Source of the DNA: Proteiniphilum propionicum
Lineage (GTDB): Bacteria; Bacteroidota; Bacteroidia; Bacteroidales; Dysgonomonadaceae
Assembly (NCBI RefSeq): GCF_022267555.1
Contig: NZ_CP073586.1
Location: 2,471,501 to 2,535,500, forward strand
DNA length: 64,000 bases
Direction: 5' to 3'
The position numbers and the translations under genes are program-made. The notes under the pieces were generated by a model. It saw only the letters and a program-made list of their open reading frames with translations. It was not told the DNA's origin and did not search any database. Shown in pieces: positions 26,561 to 37,171 of this stretch (positions within the stretch are counted from its first letter, which is position 1; the number at the start of each line of letters is the position of its first letter).

Positions 26561-27409
26561 ATGAAGACGATCTGTATAACCCTCGCAATAATTTTGTCTG
26601 CCGGAGCAGTCTCAGCACAGCCGAAGGCCTTTTATACACCTGAGGATGTGAAAATATTTCATGAATACATCTCATATATCGCTCCCTGGCAGACACAGCC
26701 TACCGGTAAGTTGCTGGAAAAGACAGCTGCTTTCTTTCTCGATAAACCTTATGCTGCCCATACATTGGAAATAAACGATGAAGAGGTACTGGTGGCCAAT
26801 CTGCGCCTATTCGACTGCACCACCTATGTTGAGACAGTTATTGCGCTAACCCGTGCCGTCCGTTCCGGATACCCCGCTTTCGATACATTCCTTAACGAGT
26901 TGCAGCGTATTCGTTACAGAGAGGGAAAAGTGGAGGGGTATCCCTCGCGTTTGCATTACACAACAGACTGGTTATACCACAACGAAACAAAGGGAATACT
27001 TAAGAATATCTCCGCGGAGCTGGGTGGTGTACGCTTGGAGAAAACCATCAATTTCATGACCTCAAACCGTGAGTCATACCGTCAGTTGAAGTCCAATGAC
27101 ACTATGCTCACAGAGATGGCGGCAATAGAAAAAGATATCAGTGACAGGGGGGGATTCAATTATCTTCCAAAAGCAAATATCGCCATCACGGCACCATTAA
27201 TCCCCCATATGTCGGTTATTGCTTTTACTACCTCTATAAACGGCCTTGATGTAACCCACACGGGCTTCGCCTATCAGGAAGAAGAGAGACTTACCTTTAT
27301 TCATGCCTCCTCGGCACAAAAAAAAGTAGTTATAGACACTAAAACGCTCAGTGACTACTGTGCTTCACAAGCGGTATGTACCGGAATTATCATCGCAAAT
27401 GTAGAGTAA
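26561..27409 (+). CDS. DUF1460 protein (NlpC/P60-like amidase), exported
   Basis: A 282-residue protein with a signal peptide (MKTICITLAIILSAGAVSAQ). It carries the DUF1460 core, with the likely nucleophile Cys86 in LFDCTTYVE and a later histidine in VTHTGFAYQ. This family has a papain-like NlpC/P60 fold and is thought to act on peptidoglycan peptides or related amides. The nearby SRLHYTTDWLYHN segment is also conserved in the family. It is probably periplasmic. It begins 33 bases after the preceding secreted protein, so the two may be cotranscribed. Confidence 0.85.
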   Translation: MKTICITLAIILSAGAVSAQPKAFYTPEDVKIFHEYISYIAPWQTQPTGKLLEKTAAFFLDKPYAAHTLEINDEEVLVANLRLFDCTTYVETVIALTRAVRSGYPAFDTFLNELQRIRYREGKVEGYPSRLHYTTDWLYHNETKGILKNISAELGGVRLEKTINFMTSNRESYRQLKSNDTMLTEMAAIEKDISDRGGFNYLPKANIAITAPLIPHMSVIAFTTSINGLDVTHTGFAYQEEERLTFIHASSAQKKVVIDTKTLSDYCASQAVCTGIIIANVE

Positions 27410-27435
27410 CCCTGAATTCAGGTAACGGCCATTGT

Positions 27436-27903
27436 TTACTCAAAGTCCTCATTACCGCCCTGCTTCTTCTCTTTGCGATCCTTTATAAACCACTTGTCCA
27501 TCTTTTTAAAAGAGAGATTTATCAAAATCACCATTGCCGTGGAGACCGCCAGCTCCCAGTACATCCCGAACCCGGCAAGGCAGCCCAGTGCAGCGCTGCA
27601 CCAGACTGTAGCGGCAGTGGTCAGCCCCCGCACATTCGTGCCCCTATGCAGGATTACCCCGGCACCAAGAAATCCTATTCCGGTCACTATTTGTCCCACT
27701 ATACGCGTTGGATCGCCATCCGAACCCTCAATCACCCGACCGGCAATAAGCACATAAATACATGCACCCACTGCCACAAGTGTGTTTGTCCTTAGGCCTG
27801 CGCTTTTATTGCTCGTCTCCCGTTCCAGGCCTACAGCACCCCCGGCAATGGTCGCCATTAACAGGCGTACAACAAACATCAGCGTAAACATTTTAAATAT
27901 CAA
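27436..27903 (-). CDS. MgtC/SapB-family membrane protein
   Basis: A 155-residue inner-membrane protein with four to five hydrophobic helices. The family hallmark GLERE, with SAGLRTNTLVAVGAC after it, is at about residues 25-46, and GIGFLGAGVILH with VRGLTTAATVW follows. MgtC proteins help bacteria grow under low magnesium and modulate the F-type ATP synthase in some pathogens. This form lacks the C-terminal cytoplasmic ACT-like domain of Salmonella MgtC, as is usual for the shorter SapB type. Its stop faces the DUF1460 stop 26 bases away. Confidence 0.9.
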   Translation of the reverse strand: MIFKMFTLMFVVRLLMATIAGGAVGLERETSNKSAGLRTNTLVAVGACIYVLIAGRVIEGSDGDPTRIVGQIVTGIGFLGAGVILHRGTNVRGLTTAATVWCSAALGCLAGFGMYWELAVSTAMVILINLSFKKMDKWFIKDRKEKKQGGNEDFE

Positions 27904-28016
27904 ATTATAAGATACTTAAAGGTAGAATATGGCATAACTCAATAAAGAAACCGAACAGGAGATACTCGACAATCTGAAAGCTCAAAGGCGGAGCATGGAA
28001 TACCTCAATCTAAGCT

Positions 28017-29729
28017 TTAAGAGTATTGATTTTTCAGCTTCTCCTTTATCTCTTTTGCAGGAGGTACATTAGCGGGCAAAGGCTTAAGCGCCGACTGGTA
28101 CATATCCCGGTCCTTCAGCACCTCCACAGCTTTTTCGAACACCTTATCTCTTGAAAGCTGGTGGAGAAGTACCCCCTTCTTATAGTAATAACGCTGCACT
28201 ATTTCCGATTCGATCATCGATTTTATATCACCCTTAAAAAGCTCCAGGTCGTTGTCCAGGTTAGGGTGCAACTTAGCCTCCAGCGCCTTGAACTCATCAG
28301 ACGCTACATTCAGATAACCTTCGAACTCCATCACACTCTTCAGTTGTTTCAGCGACTGTTCACTTATCTTATCGTACTCGAAATTCCTGGACTTCACGAA
28401 CTGTTTAAACGACTCATAGTCCGTATCAGATATTCTAAACTGTGCGGGTGGAGCAATCTCCTTGTTTTTCTGAACCCATTCTGTTACATAGTCGAAAATA
28501 ATGTTCTGTGTCATCAGGTAATAGGCAATGGTCCCCCCCGACTCCTGAGGTAGAGTAATGTCGGGCGTTATACCGCCCCCGTCACGCACGTGGCGGCCGC
28601 TCCTTGTCTTAAACACGTTAGTCAGTGAATCGGGCACCCTTGCCACACTGCCATCCGGGTTACGGTGCGAGTAATCCAGAGCCTGAATGCATCGTCCGCT
28701 TGGTATGTAATACTTCGATGTGGTGATTTTAATGTTTCCGCCATAGGGAAGGTCTCGCGGGGTCTGCACCAGCCCTTTTCCAAAAGAACGATTACCCACT
28801 ACAACAGCTCTGTCCAGGTCTTGTAATCCCCCTGCCACGATCTCCGATGCTGAAGCCGATCCCGTGTCTATAAGCACCACAATGGGTATAATCTCATCCA
28901 GCGACTGATTCTGTGTATAATATACTCTGTCCCATTGTTTCACTTTGCCTTTCGTCGCTACAATCTCTTCACCTTTCGGCACAAACAGGTTTACCACGTT
29001 CACTGCCTCATCAAGTATTCCACCCCCGTTTCCGCGGAGATCCATGATAAGCGATTTGGCCCCCTTGTTCTTCAGATCGGTAACCGTCTCCTTTACACGT
29101 TCTGAACTTTTAGTTGTGAAGCTGCCGAAATGAAAGTACCCTATACTGTCATTCATCACTCCTGCGTAAGTAACAGGATCCATCTCAATCTTTTCGCGAA
29201 AGATGGTCAATGTTCGTTCACTCTTCTCACCCGGGCGCTTGATCTTCAGCTTCAAGGTAGTTCCGGGTGTGCCTTTTAACCTTTCGCTCACCTCTTTTAC
29301 ATTGGCTTTGCGCATATCATCACCATCAATCTCCAGGATAGCATCGCCCGCTTTAAGTCCCGCTTTATCTGCCGGGAGCCCTTCGTAGGGTTCATTGATA
29401 ACCACTTGTCCGTTGTTATATGATATAATGGCACCTATACCGGCATATTCTCCCGTGGTAAGAAACTTCAGGTCCCCCATGCTCTCTTCAGGATAGTACT
29501 CGGTATATGGATCAAGCCTGGCAAGCATATTCACTATAGTGCCCTGTATCAGTTTGTCAACCTCAATGCTGTCAACGTAGAACATGTCCAGCTCCCGCAG
29601 CACAGAATTGAAAATATCAATGTTTTTGTTGATATCGAAGTAGCGCCGGTTTTTATCATCTGCCTGATTTTGTGCTGAAGTGTGCATCACTGTAAGAGCA
29701 AGCAGCACAAAAAGAATACTTTTTCTCAT
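28017..29729 (-). CDS. S41-family carboxy-terminal processing protease
   Basis: This 570-residue exported protease (signal peptide MRKSILFVLLALTVMHTSAQ) has a PDZ domain at about 88-170 (GLPADKAGLKAGDAILEIDG) and the tail-specific protease core. The active serine lies in the GSASASEI motif (about 290-297) and the partner lysine is Lys318 in SFGKGLVQ. It cleaves proteins from their C-termini in the periplasm. The C-terminal 170 residues form a helical extension typical of Bacteroidota members. The 113 bases between it and mgtC hold no clear gene. Confidence 0.93.
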   Translation of the reverse strand: MRKSILFVLLALTVMHTSAQNQADDKNRRYFDINKNIDIFNSVLRELDMFYVDSIEVDKLIQGTIVNMLARLDPYTEYYPEESMGDLKFLTTGEYAGIGAIISYNNGQVVINEPYEGLPADKAGLKAGDAILEIDGDDMRKANVKEVSERLKGTPGTTLKLKIKRPGEKSERTLTIFREKIEMDPVTYAGVMNDSIGYFHFGSFTTKSSERVKETVTDLKNKGAKSLIMDLRGNGGGILDEAVNVVNLFVPKGEEIVATKGKVKQWDRVYYTQNQSLDEIIPIVVLIDTGSASASEIVAGGLQDLDRAVVVGNRSFGKGLVQTPRDLPYGGNIKITTSKYYIPSGRCIQALDYSHRNPDGSVARVPDSLTNVFKTRSGRHVRDGGGITPDITLPQESGGTIAYYLMTQNIIFDYVTEWVQKNKEIAPPAQFRISDTDYESFKQFVKSRNFEYDKISEQSLKQLKSVMEFEGYLNVASDEFKALEAKLHPNLDNDLELFKGDIKSMIESEIVQRYYYKKGVLLHQLSRDKVFEKAVEVLKDRDMYQSALKPLPANVPPAKEIKEKLKNQYS

Positions 29730-30100
29730 ATTTATAATGATACCTGTTAATATGTTATCTTCCTATGATTTTGTAGCAAAGGAACAAATTTTTTGCGAGA
29801 ATATATTCTTCTTTTCGTTATATGTTTATAAATAGGCTAAAGGAACAGGCGTTATTCTCAAAAAAAAATATATTTATTCAACTTTCGCTTTATCCATTCA
29901 ACAAGCATACAGCAAGCCGGCTTCGATAAAACCATTGCGATAATATTTCCGTCAAGTGATTGAAATAGAAGACAAGTCTGGCACAGGCAATACCATTGCT
30001 GTTATCATAACACATCTGAAAATTCATTGTCAAAAGCAACAAATATGCAAGTTGTTCAAATTTTCGCGACCTTAATTGTGCTAAATTATGTGATTGATAT
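29730..30100. other. Intergenic region upstream of the S41 and vanZ genes
   Basis: This divergent spacer of about 370 bases is AT-rich. It contains an A-run at about 29862-29870 and the minus-strand word TTCCTTTG near 29779-29786, which resembles a -7 box with one mismatch. I see no tRNA, repeat pair or convincing hairpin. Confidence 0.5.
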
Positions 30101-30108
30101 TATCTTTG
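30101..30108 (+). promoter_or_regulatory. Bacteroidetes -7 element of the vanZ-like gene
   Basis: TATCTTTG fits the consensus and lies 25 bases upstream of the ATG at 30134. TTG at 30076-30078 is a possible -33 box, 22 bases away. Confidence 0.6.
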
Positions 30109-30133
30109 TGGCTAATGTTAAAATTATAAATTG

Positions 30134-30541
30134 ATGCGCACCTTGCTCCGATACACAATAATCCCGTCTCTGGTCGGCCTTGTTATTTTCATCGCGACCT
30201 GCATTCTGGGTCCCGGCAGCATCCCCGATATGCCGCATGGTATTCAATGGGATAAGTTTGCCCACTTCGGGATGTTTTTCCTGCTATCGGCTGTCTCTCT
30301 CTACGATTATTACAAAATGTGCAACGGCAACCCTCTTGTTTTACGCTGGGTTTTCTGGGGATTTATTTTACCGGTGATTTACGGTGGCACAATCGAACTT
30401 ATGCAGAAATATATATTTACATCGCGAAGCGCTGAGTGGGGAGACTGGATTGCAGATATACTTGGTTCTCTGGTAGCTATGGCAGTAGCAATTATTTTAC
30501 TGAGGATAAGGAAAAGAAAGAGAAAAAACATATCTTTGTAG
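30134..30541 (+). CDS. VanZ-family membrane protein
   Basis: A 135-residue inner-membrane protein with four hydrophobic helices. It shows the VanZ-like pattern: WDKFAHFGMFFLLSAVSL in the second helix and the later GGTIELMQKYIFTSRSAEWGDWIADILGSL, where the Glu, Arg and Asp residues are conserved. VanZ of enterococci gives low-level teicoplanin resistance, but most family members have no known role. The start is the ATG at 30134, one codon after a TTG. The C-terminus is arginine/lysine-rich. Confidence 0.85.
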   Translation: MRTLLRYTIIPSLVGLVIFIATCILGPGSIPDMPHGIQWDKFAHFGMFFLLSAVSLYDYYKMCNGNPLVLRWVFWGFILPVIYGGTIELMQKYIFTSRSAEWGDWIADILGSLVAMAVAIILLRIRKRKRKNISL

Positions 30542-30560
30542 TTGATTTAACCCTTTAAGC

Positions 30561-30701
30561 TTATATGATCTTAAGGGGTAGCATCATCGGCGGTCATATC
30601 AGTTGATTCAACAAAAAACCTCCTGATATGGGTTGCACCCGTCACCTGCTTACTGGAGGTTATATCAGTAGATTCAGCTCATAGAGTTTATATGATCTTA
30701 A
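30561..30701. repeat. Nested short repeats and hairpin upstream of the tlpA-like gene
   Basis: TTATATGATCTTAA occurs at 30561-30574 and again at 30688-30701, and a 19-base word (GGTCATATCAGTTGATTCA) at 30592-30610 recurs with two mismatches at 30658-30676. The order is A-B-B-A. Between the B copies, AACCTCC (from about 30617) can pair with GGAGGTT (ending at 30661), enclosing a small GGGT-TGC-ACCC hairpin. This may be a structured leader or a relic of a small element. No known riboswitch motif is visible. Confidence 0.55.
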
Positions 30702-30785
30702 AAATGGAAGTATCACCGATAGCGAAAATAATATCAACAACCCTCTATGTGATTTAGGATGGGTACAAATTTTAAAAATTACAGC

Positions 30786-31382
30786 ATGTTTAAACAGATA
30801 CTATTCAGCCTGCTCGCACTCACCCTTCTTGCATCGTGCGGCAGATCCACAGAAAAGAGATCAGGCGATACAAATATTATTGCCGGCGATACAACAAACA
30901 GAGCAGTGCTGCCAGTGGCCGGTACCGACCGGCAATATCTTGTGAAAGTGGGAGACCAGGCTCCCGATTTTGAAATGAAGCTGCCAGATGGCAGCAGCGT
31001 TACACTCTCCTCGTTGCGCGGGAAGGTGGTGATGTTGCAGTTCACCGCCAGCTGGTGTGGTGTATGCCGCAAGGAGATGCCATATATTGAGTCGCGTATA
31101 TGGCAGCGTCATAAAGCTAACCCGGGTTTCGCTCTCTACGGTATTGATCGTGATGAGCCTGCCGAAAAGATAAAAGAGCTTATTGAAGCCACCAGGGTAA
31201 CATATCCTATCGGCTTTGACCCCAATGCCGACATATTCGGGTTGTATGCCGAGAAAGAAGCAGGTATAACCCGTAATATTATAATCAACAGGGAAGGAAA
31301 AATTGTGATGCTCACGCGACTTTTTGAAGAAGAAGAGTTTAATCGGATGGTAGAGACTATTGACAGACTTCTTCTTGATTAG
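30786..31382 (+). CDS. TlpA-like thioredoxin-fold lipoprotein
   Basis: A 198-residue lipoprotein, starting at 30786, with the lipobox LTLLASC (lipid on the cysteine near residue 17). A thioredoxin/AhpC-TSA fold follows: GDQAPDFEMKLPDGSSVTLS, then the redox site WCGVC at about residues 87-91 (CxxC) and a cis-proline region AGITRNIIINREG. TlpA/ResA-type proteins reduce disulfides in the periplasm, for example in cytochrome maturation, or handle oxidative stress. I choose the internal ATG because it directly precedes a proper signal. A structured, repeat-containing leader lies upstream. Confidence 0.9.
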   Translation: MFKQILFSLLALTLLASCGRSTEKRSGDTNIIAGDTTNRAVLPVAGTDRQYLVKVGDQAPDFEMKLPDGSSVTLSSLRGKVVMLQFTASWCGVCRKEMPYIESRIWQRHKANPGFALYGIDRDEPAEKIKELIEATRVTYPIGFDPNADIFGLYAEKEAGITRNIIINREGKIVMLTRLFEEEEFNRMVETIDRLLLD

Positions 31383-31438
31383 TGAAAGCCGGCACGAACG
31401 GCAGTCAATCAAAAAAACAAATCAAAAAAATCAAACCT

Positions 31439-31906
31439 ATGAAGTACGAAGATCTGAAAATTCTCGACGAATTACGTGAAAAAGGAAGTATTACCGAAGA
31501 GGAGTACCAGCGTGAAAAAGAAAAAGTACTTAAGAGCGAAGGCAACGTCTTCAGCAAGGCAGGCAGAAGGCCCTTGTTCGGCCTTACGGAGAATACCTAC
31601 CTTATGCTCATGCATCTGTCACAGCTATCGGGGCTTATCGTACCCCTTGCCGGCTTCATCGTCCCCGTAGTCATGTGGGTTACCAACAAAGAGGAGAATG
31701 CTAAAGTAGATCTCCATGGCAAGAATGTGGTCAATTTCATGATCAGCTACGTTATCTATGCTTTGGTGTTATGCATTACCCTCATTGGAATACCTTTAGC
31801 AGTCGTCATCGGTATTCTTTACGTCGTTTTTGTGATCCTGGCCAGCGTCAAGGCAAACAATGGCGACTACTGGAAATATCCGTTTACGATACAATTCATC
31901 AAATAA
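31439..31906 (+). CDS. SHOCT-DUF4870 membrane protein
   Basis: A 155-residue protein. Residues 1-30 (YEDLKILDELREKGSITEEEY) are a SHOCT motif, a short helical segment often fused to membrane proteins. The rest is a DUF4870-like domain with three to four hydrophobic segments and the typical VDLHGKNVVNFMISYVIY passage. Role unknown; DUF4870 relates to small Tic20-like membrane proteins. The ATG at 31439 is favoured over a start at 31382 that would overlap the tlpA-like stop. It is probably cotranscribed with the tlpA-like gene. Confidence 0.82.
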   Translation: MKYEDLKILDELREKGSITEEEYQREKEKVLKSEGNVFSKAGRRPLFGLTENTYLMLMHLSQLSGLIVPLAGFIVPVVMWVTNKEENAKVDLHGKNVVNFMISYVIYALVLCITLIGIPLAVVIGILYVVFVILASVKANNGDYWKYPFTIQFIK

Positions 31907-31971
31907 TTCAACTTTAGCATGTGTTATTATTACAGCCCTATCGATTCATGCAAAGGTTCAGTAAAAAATTA

Positions 31972-32643
31972 ATGGTACAGGAACAGTTAGTAAATTATTC
32001 AAACGTACAGCTTAACAGGGGGGAGAATGTTATTCTCCGCGATATAAATCTCACGTTGAACCGTGGCGATTTTCTTTACATAATAGGTAAGGTGGGATCA
32101 GGGAAAAGCACGCTCATGAAGAGCATGTACGCCGAGCTGCCCATCGAGTCGGGTAGTGCCCGGGTGTTCGACTATGAGCTTGCAACTATCAAACGCAGGC
32201 TCATCCCCTTTCTCAGAAGAAGGATTGGAATAGTCTTTCAGGATTTTCAACTGCTTATCGACCGAACGGTAGAGAAAAACCTTGAGTTTGTGCTTCGTGC
32301 CACAGGCTGGAAAAACCGGCAGGAGATAAGAGACCGTGTCAACGAAGTGCTGGTGCAGGTGGGTATGCAAAACAAGGCTTACAAGATGCCGCACGAGTTG
32401 TCGGGAGGTGAGCAACAGCGTGTGGTTATTGCGCGTGCGCTCCTTAATTCGCCGGCTCTTATCCTGGCCGATGAGCCCACGGGTAACCTCGACCCTGAGA
32501 CCGGCAGTCAGATCATTGCTCTTCTGCAGGAGATCTCTAGCCGCGGTACCGCTGTAATCATGTCAACACACAACTACTCCATTGTTCAGGCATTTCCCGG
32601 GAGGATTAATCGCTGTGAAAACATGAGCCTTGTTGCTATATAA
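31972..32643 (+). CDS. ftsE: FtsE-like ABC-transporter ATP-binding protein
   Basis: A 223-residue ABC ATPase with Walker [10 protein letters not shown] (about 37-45), signature LSGGEQQRV, Walker [13 protein letters not shown] and the H-loop STHNYS. The start [19 protein letters not shown] and the length fit FtsE of Bacteroidota, which pairs with FtsX to control cell-wall hydrolases at the division septum. No ftsX is next to it, as is common in this phylum. Two upstream in-frame starts (31921 and 31948) are possible but add residues not expected in FtsE. A LolD/MacB-type exporter ATPase remains an alternative. Confidence 0.8.
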   Translation: MVQEQLVNYSNVQLNRGENVILRDINLTLNRGDFLYIIGKVGSGKSTLMKSMYAELPIESGSARVFDYELATIKRRLIPFLRRRIGIVFQDFQLLIDRTVEKNLEFVLRATGWKNRQEIRDRVNEVLVQVGMQNKAYKMPHELSGGEQQRVVIARALLNSPALILADEPTGNLDPETGSQIIALLQEISSRGTAVIMSTHNYSIVQAFPGRINRCENMSLVAI

Positions 32644-34326
<1,683 letters not shown>

Positions 34327-34381
34327 ACCCTTAATAAAAAGAGAGATTTATTGTCGCTACTACGCGGCAGTTGCACAAAAA

Positions 34382-36412
34382 ATGGATAAAAATACAGTTA
34401 TAGGATTACTTCTGATTACCGGCATCATAATAGCCTTTTCCATATACAACAGGCCGAGCAGGGAGCAGTTGGAAAAACAAAGGAGCATGCGAGATTCCAC
34501 TGCCCTGGTGGAGGCACAGCGTGCCAGACTTGAGGCAGAAAAAAAATCAGCAGAAATAGACTCCGGCTCCTCTTCCCTGGACCAGGGCAGCAACGTTGGA
34601 GACTTTTTCAGCGCTGCCTCAGCCACATCATCAGTTCAACCCGCTTTGACTGATACGTCATCCATTGCCCGGGACGAAGCCATCACAGCCGATTCACTAC
34701 TCACAGCCGGTTCACTCTCGTCTTCCTCAATCTCATCGCAGGCCGATGAGCAACCAGTTATGCTGGAGAACGAACACATACGATTGCTGCTTAACCCCCG
34801 TGGCGGTTCCATCTATTCCTTACAGCTGAAAGATTTCCTTCAATATACAGAAGACAGCCTCTATCTGTTTGAAGGTGATGAAGCACGTTTCAATCTCGAC
34901 CTTTTCAACCGGAACAGTGTACGCCTCTCTACCGAGGATGTGCTCTTTACCCCCATACGCAGCGCAGACGGTCGTTCTGTCACAATGCGCCTGCAGCAGA
35001 CGCCGCAGCAATATATCGATTTTGTTTATACTCTTCCTGCCGGCGAGTACATGATGGATTTCGATATACGTGTAGCAGGAATGAAAACCGGCCTTCATCC
35101 TGAAAGTCTTACCAACTTCAGAATCAACTGGGAGCAAAAAATACGACAGCAGGAGAAAGGTCGCCTATTTGAGAACCGTTTCACACGCATCCACTATAAA
35201 TACGACAAACAGGATGTACAGAAGATGAGTGAGAACAAGAACGACCGCAGGGAGCTCTCCGAGCCGCTTAAGTGGTTTGCTTTCAAGGATCAGTATTTTT
35301 CTGCCATAATCATAGGCAAGCAACCTTTCAGCAACACCATCCTCACTTCTGAAATGCTCAGCAATAGCCCTAATTACACAAAAGATTACAAAGCAGAAAC
35401 ATGGGTACCCTGCGTGGTGAGTACCGACAGCGATCTTATAACTGCAGGCTTCAACTACTATTTCGGGCCTGCACACTATAACACTCTTAAAGAGTACGAC
35501 AAGGATGTGGTAAACAGTGCCGACAAGCTTCAGCTTGAGGAGGTAGTATATCTCGGCTATCGCTGGTTGAGCTGGGTCAACAAATGGTTTGTGATACCCG
35601 TATTCAACTTTTTCCTTTCACTCAATTGGGGTATGGGGCTTATAATACTTATCCTCACCTTAATGGTAAAAGCAGTTACACTGCCCCTCACATACAAGTC
35701 GTTCATGTCATCTGCAAAGATGCGGGTGCTCCGACCACAGATACATGAGATAGAAAAGAAATACCCCGGCAACGAACAAGACATGATGATGAAGCGTCAG
35801 CAGGCAACCATGGAGCTATACAGCAGAGTAGGGGTTAGCCCTATGAGCGGCTGTCTTCCTATGCTCATTCAGATGCCTGTTCTGCTTGCTCTTTTCTTCT
35901 TCTTCCCATCAGCCATTGAACTTCGTCAGCAGGCATTTCTTTGGGCCGATGACCTATCCACATATGACTCCATTATCTCCTGGAGCGGTAATATACCCTT
36001 AATAACACGTTTCCTTGGCAACCATATCAGTATTTTCTGTCTCCTTATGACCGTAGTAAACGTTATATACACCAAATACAATATGGCCATGTCCGATACC
36101 GGGCAGCAGTCCATGCAGGGAATGAAGTATATGCCTATATTCATGTCCATATTCATGTTTTTCTTCCTCAACTCTTATCCTGCAGGACTCAACTACTACT
36201 ATTTTCTCTCCACTCTTATCACCATTATCATCACCACCATCATGAAACAGGTGATCGACGAAGATAAGATTCTTGCGCAGCTGGAAGAGAACAAAAAGAA
36301 ACCGAAAAAGAAATCGGGATTTATGGCACGCCTTGCTGAAGCACAGAAACAGCAGGAGAAAATGGCGCGCGAACAGGCAAAACAGAATGCCAAGCGCAAC
36401 TATCGCCGCTGA
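34382..36412 (+). CDS. yidC: Membrane protein insertase YidC
   Basis: A 676-residue YidC of the long Gram-negative type. The ATG at 34382 gives MDKNTVIGLLLITGIIIAFS, the N-terminal helix; a longer frame overlapping pyrG is rejected. A serine-rich linker and a large periplasmic domain (about 130-380) precede the five-helix insertase core (about 410-610), which includes WGMGLIILILTLMVKAVTLPLT and GCLPMLIQMPVLLALFFFF. The C-terminal tail is lysine/arginine-rich (KKPKKKSGFMARL), as needed for ribosome contact. It inserts membrane proteins alone or with SecYEG. A strong terminator follows. Confidence 0.96.
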   Translation: MDKNTVIGLLLITGIIIAFSIYNRPSREQLEKQRSMRDSTALVEAQRARLEAEKKSAEIDSGSSSLDQGSNVGDFFSAASATSSVQPALTDTSSIARDEAITADSLLTAGSLSSSSISSQADEQPVMLENEHIRLLLNPRGGSIYSLQLKDFLQYTEDSLYLFEGDEARFNLDLFNRNSVRLSTEDVLFTPIRSADGRSVTMRLQQTPQQYIDFVYTLPAGEYMMDFDIRVAGMKTGLHPESLTNFRINWEQKIRQQEKGRLFENRFTRIHYKYDKQDVQKMSENKNDRRELSEPLKWFAFKDQYFSAIIIGKQPFSNTILTSEMLSNSPNYTKDYKAETWVPCVVSTDSDLITAGFNYYFGPAHYNTLKEYDKDVVNSADKLQLEEVVYLGYRWLSWVNKWFVIPVFNFFLSLNWGMGLIILILTLMVKAVTLPLTYKSFMSSAKMRVLRPQIHEIEKKYPGNEQDMMMKRQQATMELYSRVGVSPMSGCLPMLIQMPVLLALFFFFPSAIELRQQAFLWADDLSTYDSIISWSGNIPLITRFLGNHISIFCLLMTVVNVIYTKYNMAMSDTGQQSMQGMKYMPIFMSIFMFFFLNSYPAGLNYYYFLSTLITIIITTIMKQVIDEDKILAQLEENKKKPKKKSGFMARLAEAQKQQEKMAREQAKQNAKRNYRR

Positions 36413-36438
36413 TAGCTAATATAATTCTCTTAGATACT

Positions 36439-36474
36439 AAAAGCCCGTAAGACTCACCTTTTACGGGCTTTTTT
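36439..36474 (+). terminator. Rho-independent terminator after yidC
   Basis: AAAAGCCCGTAA (36439-36450) pairs with TTACGGGCTTTT (36461-36472) over 12 bases, followed by T residues. The loop is ten bases. Confidence 0.9.
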
Positions 36475-36538
36475 ACTGCATTTCCTTCATGCTTAATCCT
36501 CCCCCTCAATCAATCCATCACTTCACCTTTTAATATTT

Positions 36539-36646
36539 GAGTCTCCTCCGATAAGTCTTTTTTCTTGAAAATTTCACAAGATGATCATTGATTTTCAATA
36601 AGTTGAAAACCAATAAAATTGGGTTTGAGGTTTTCGGAGAGGACTC
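36539..36646. mobile_element. MITE-like element, copy 2
   Basis: A 108-base element with termini GAGTCTCCTCCGA and TCGGAGAGGACTC, an imperfect 13-base inverted repeat. It is flanked on both sides by the perfect 6-base repeat ATATTT. It aligns end to end, in opposite orientation, with 8621-8729; the shared core includes ATCATTGATTTTCA and AGTTGAAAAC. Different target duplications at the two sites show that each copy inserted independently. Confidence 0.82.
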
Positions 36647-36758
36647 ATATTTCATGTACATAACATTAAAAAAGCCGTATGCATCACACTATGTAGAGAA
36701 AAACAACATTGTAGTGAAAAAAGTGGTTCAGTTGTCTAACGTGTGAACTTATTTTTTC

Positions 36759-36766
36759 TATCTTTG
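36759..36766 (+). promoter_or_regulatory. Bacteroidetes -7 element of the acidic-protein gene
   Basis: TATCTTTG fits the consensus and lies 42 bases upstream of the ATG at 36809. It excludes the longer open frame that begins upstream at 36743. The nearest TTG (36732-36734) is rather far for a -33 box. Confidence 0.6.
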
Positions 36767-36808
36767 TTCAACATTAAAGTAAGTATCTTTATTAAAAAAA
36801 AGACTATT

Positions 36809-37135
36809 ATGAGCGAGGAAAACAAAGTACTTGAGTATGACGAGGACGATTCATTGAAGTTCATCCGTGAATTTCTTCCGGAAGAGATGAAAAACGAGTT
36901 CTCCGATGATGAGATCAATTACATTGTAGATCTTATTTACGAGTTTTATGAAGAGAAGGGATTCCTCAACGAGGATGATGAAGACTCTGAAATTGAGATC
37001 GATGAAGACGAGCTGCTGGAGTACATTTTTGAAAATGTCCGTAAGGATAATATCAGAGACTATACCGATGAGCAGATAGAAGCAATAGTCGCCGGCGAGT
37101 TGGCATACTGTGATACTCTGAATCTGTTTGATTAA
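36809..37135 (+). CDS. Small highly acidic protein of unknown function
   Basis: This 108-residue protein is unusually acidic: roughly a third of its residues are Asp or Glu, with clusters such as NEDDEDSEIEIDEDELLE. It looks all-helical, with no signal peptide or membrane segment, and ends YCDTLNLFD. Short acidic proteins like this are conserved in Bacteroidota without a known role. DNA mimicry, ribosome or polymerase binding, or metal buffering are possible, but nothing in the sequence decides between them. It has its own promoter. Confidence 0.75.
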   Translation: MSEENKVLEYDEDDSLKFIREFLPEEMKNEFSDDEINYIVDLIYEFYEEKGFLNEDDEDSEIEIDEDELLEYIFENVRKDNIRDYTDEQIEAIVAGELAYCDTLNLFD

Positions 37136-37171
37136 TGTCGGAAAAGTTTATTTTAAAAAGTAAGTATATAC

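Noticed and set aside
27920-28080. Plus-strand protein-like stretch (LNKETEQEILDNLKAQRRSM) between mgtC and the S41 gene
   Set aside because: Its only ATG is followed by a stop two codons later, and the frame runs into the antisense of the S41 gene; too short and unsupported to call a pseudogene.
30592-30700. Riboswitch (for example TPP or cobalamin) upstream of the tlpA-like gene
   Set aside because: The region has stems, but none of the conserved core words of the common riboswitch classes, and the gene downstream gives no ligand hint.
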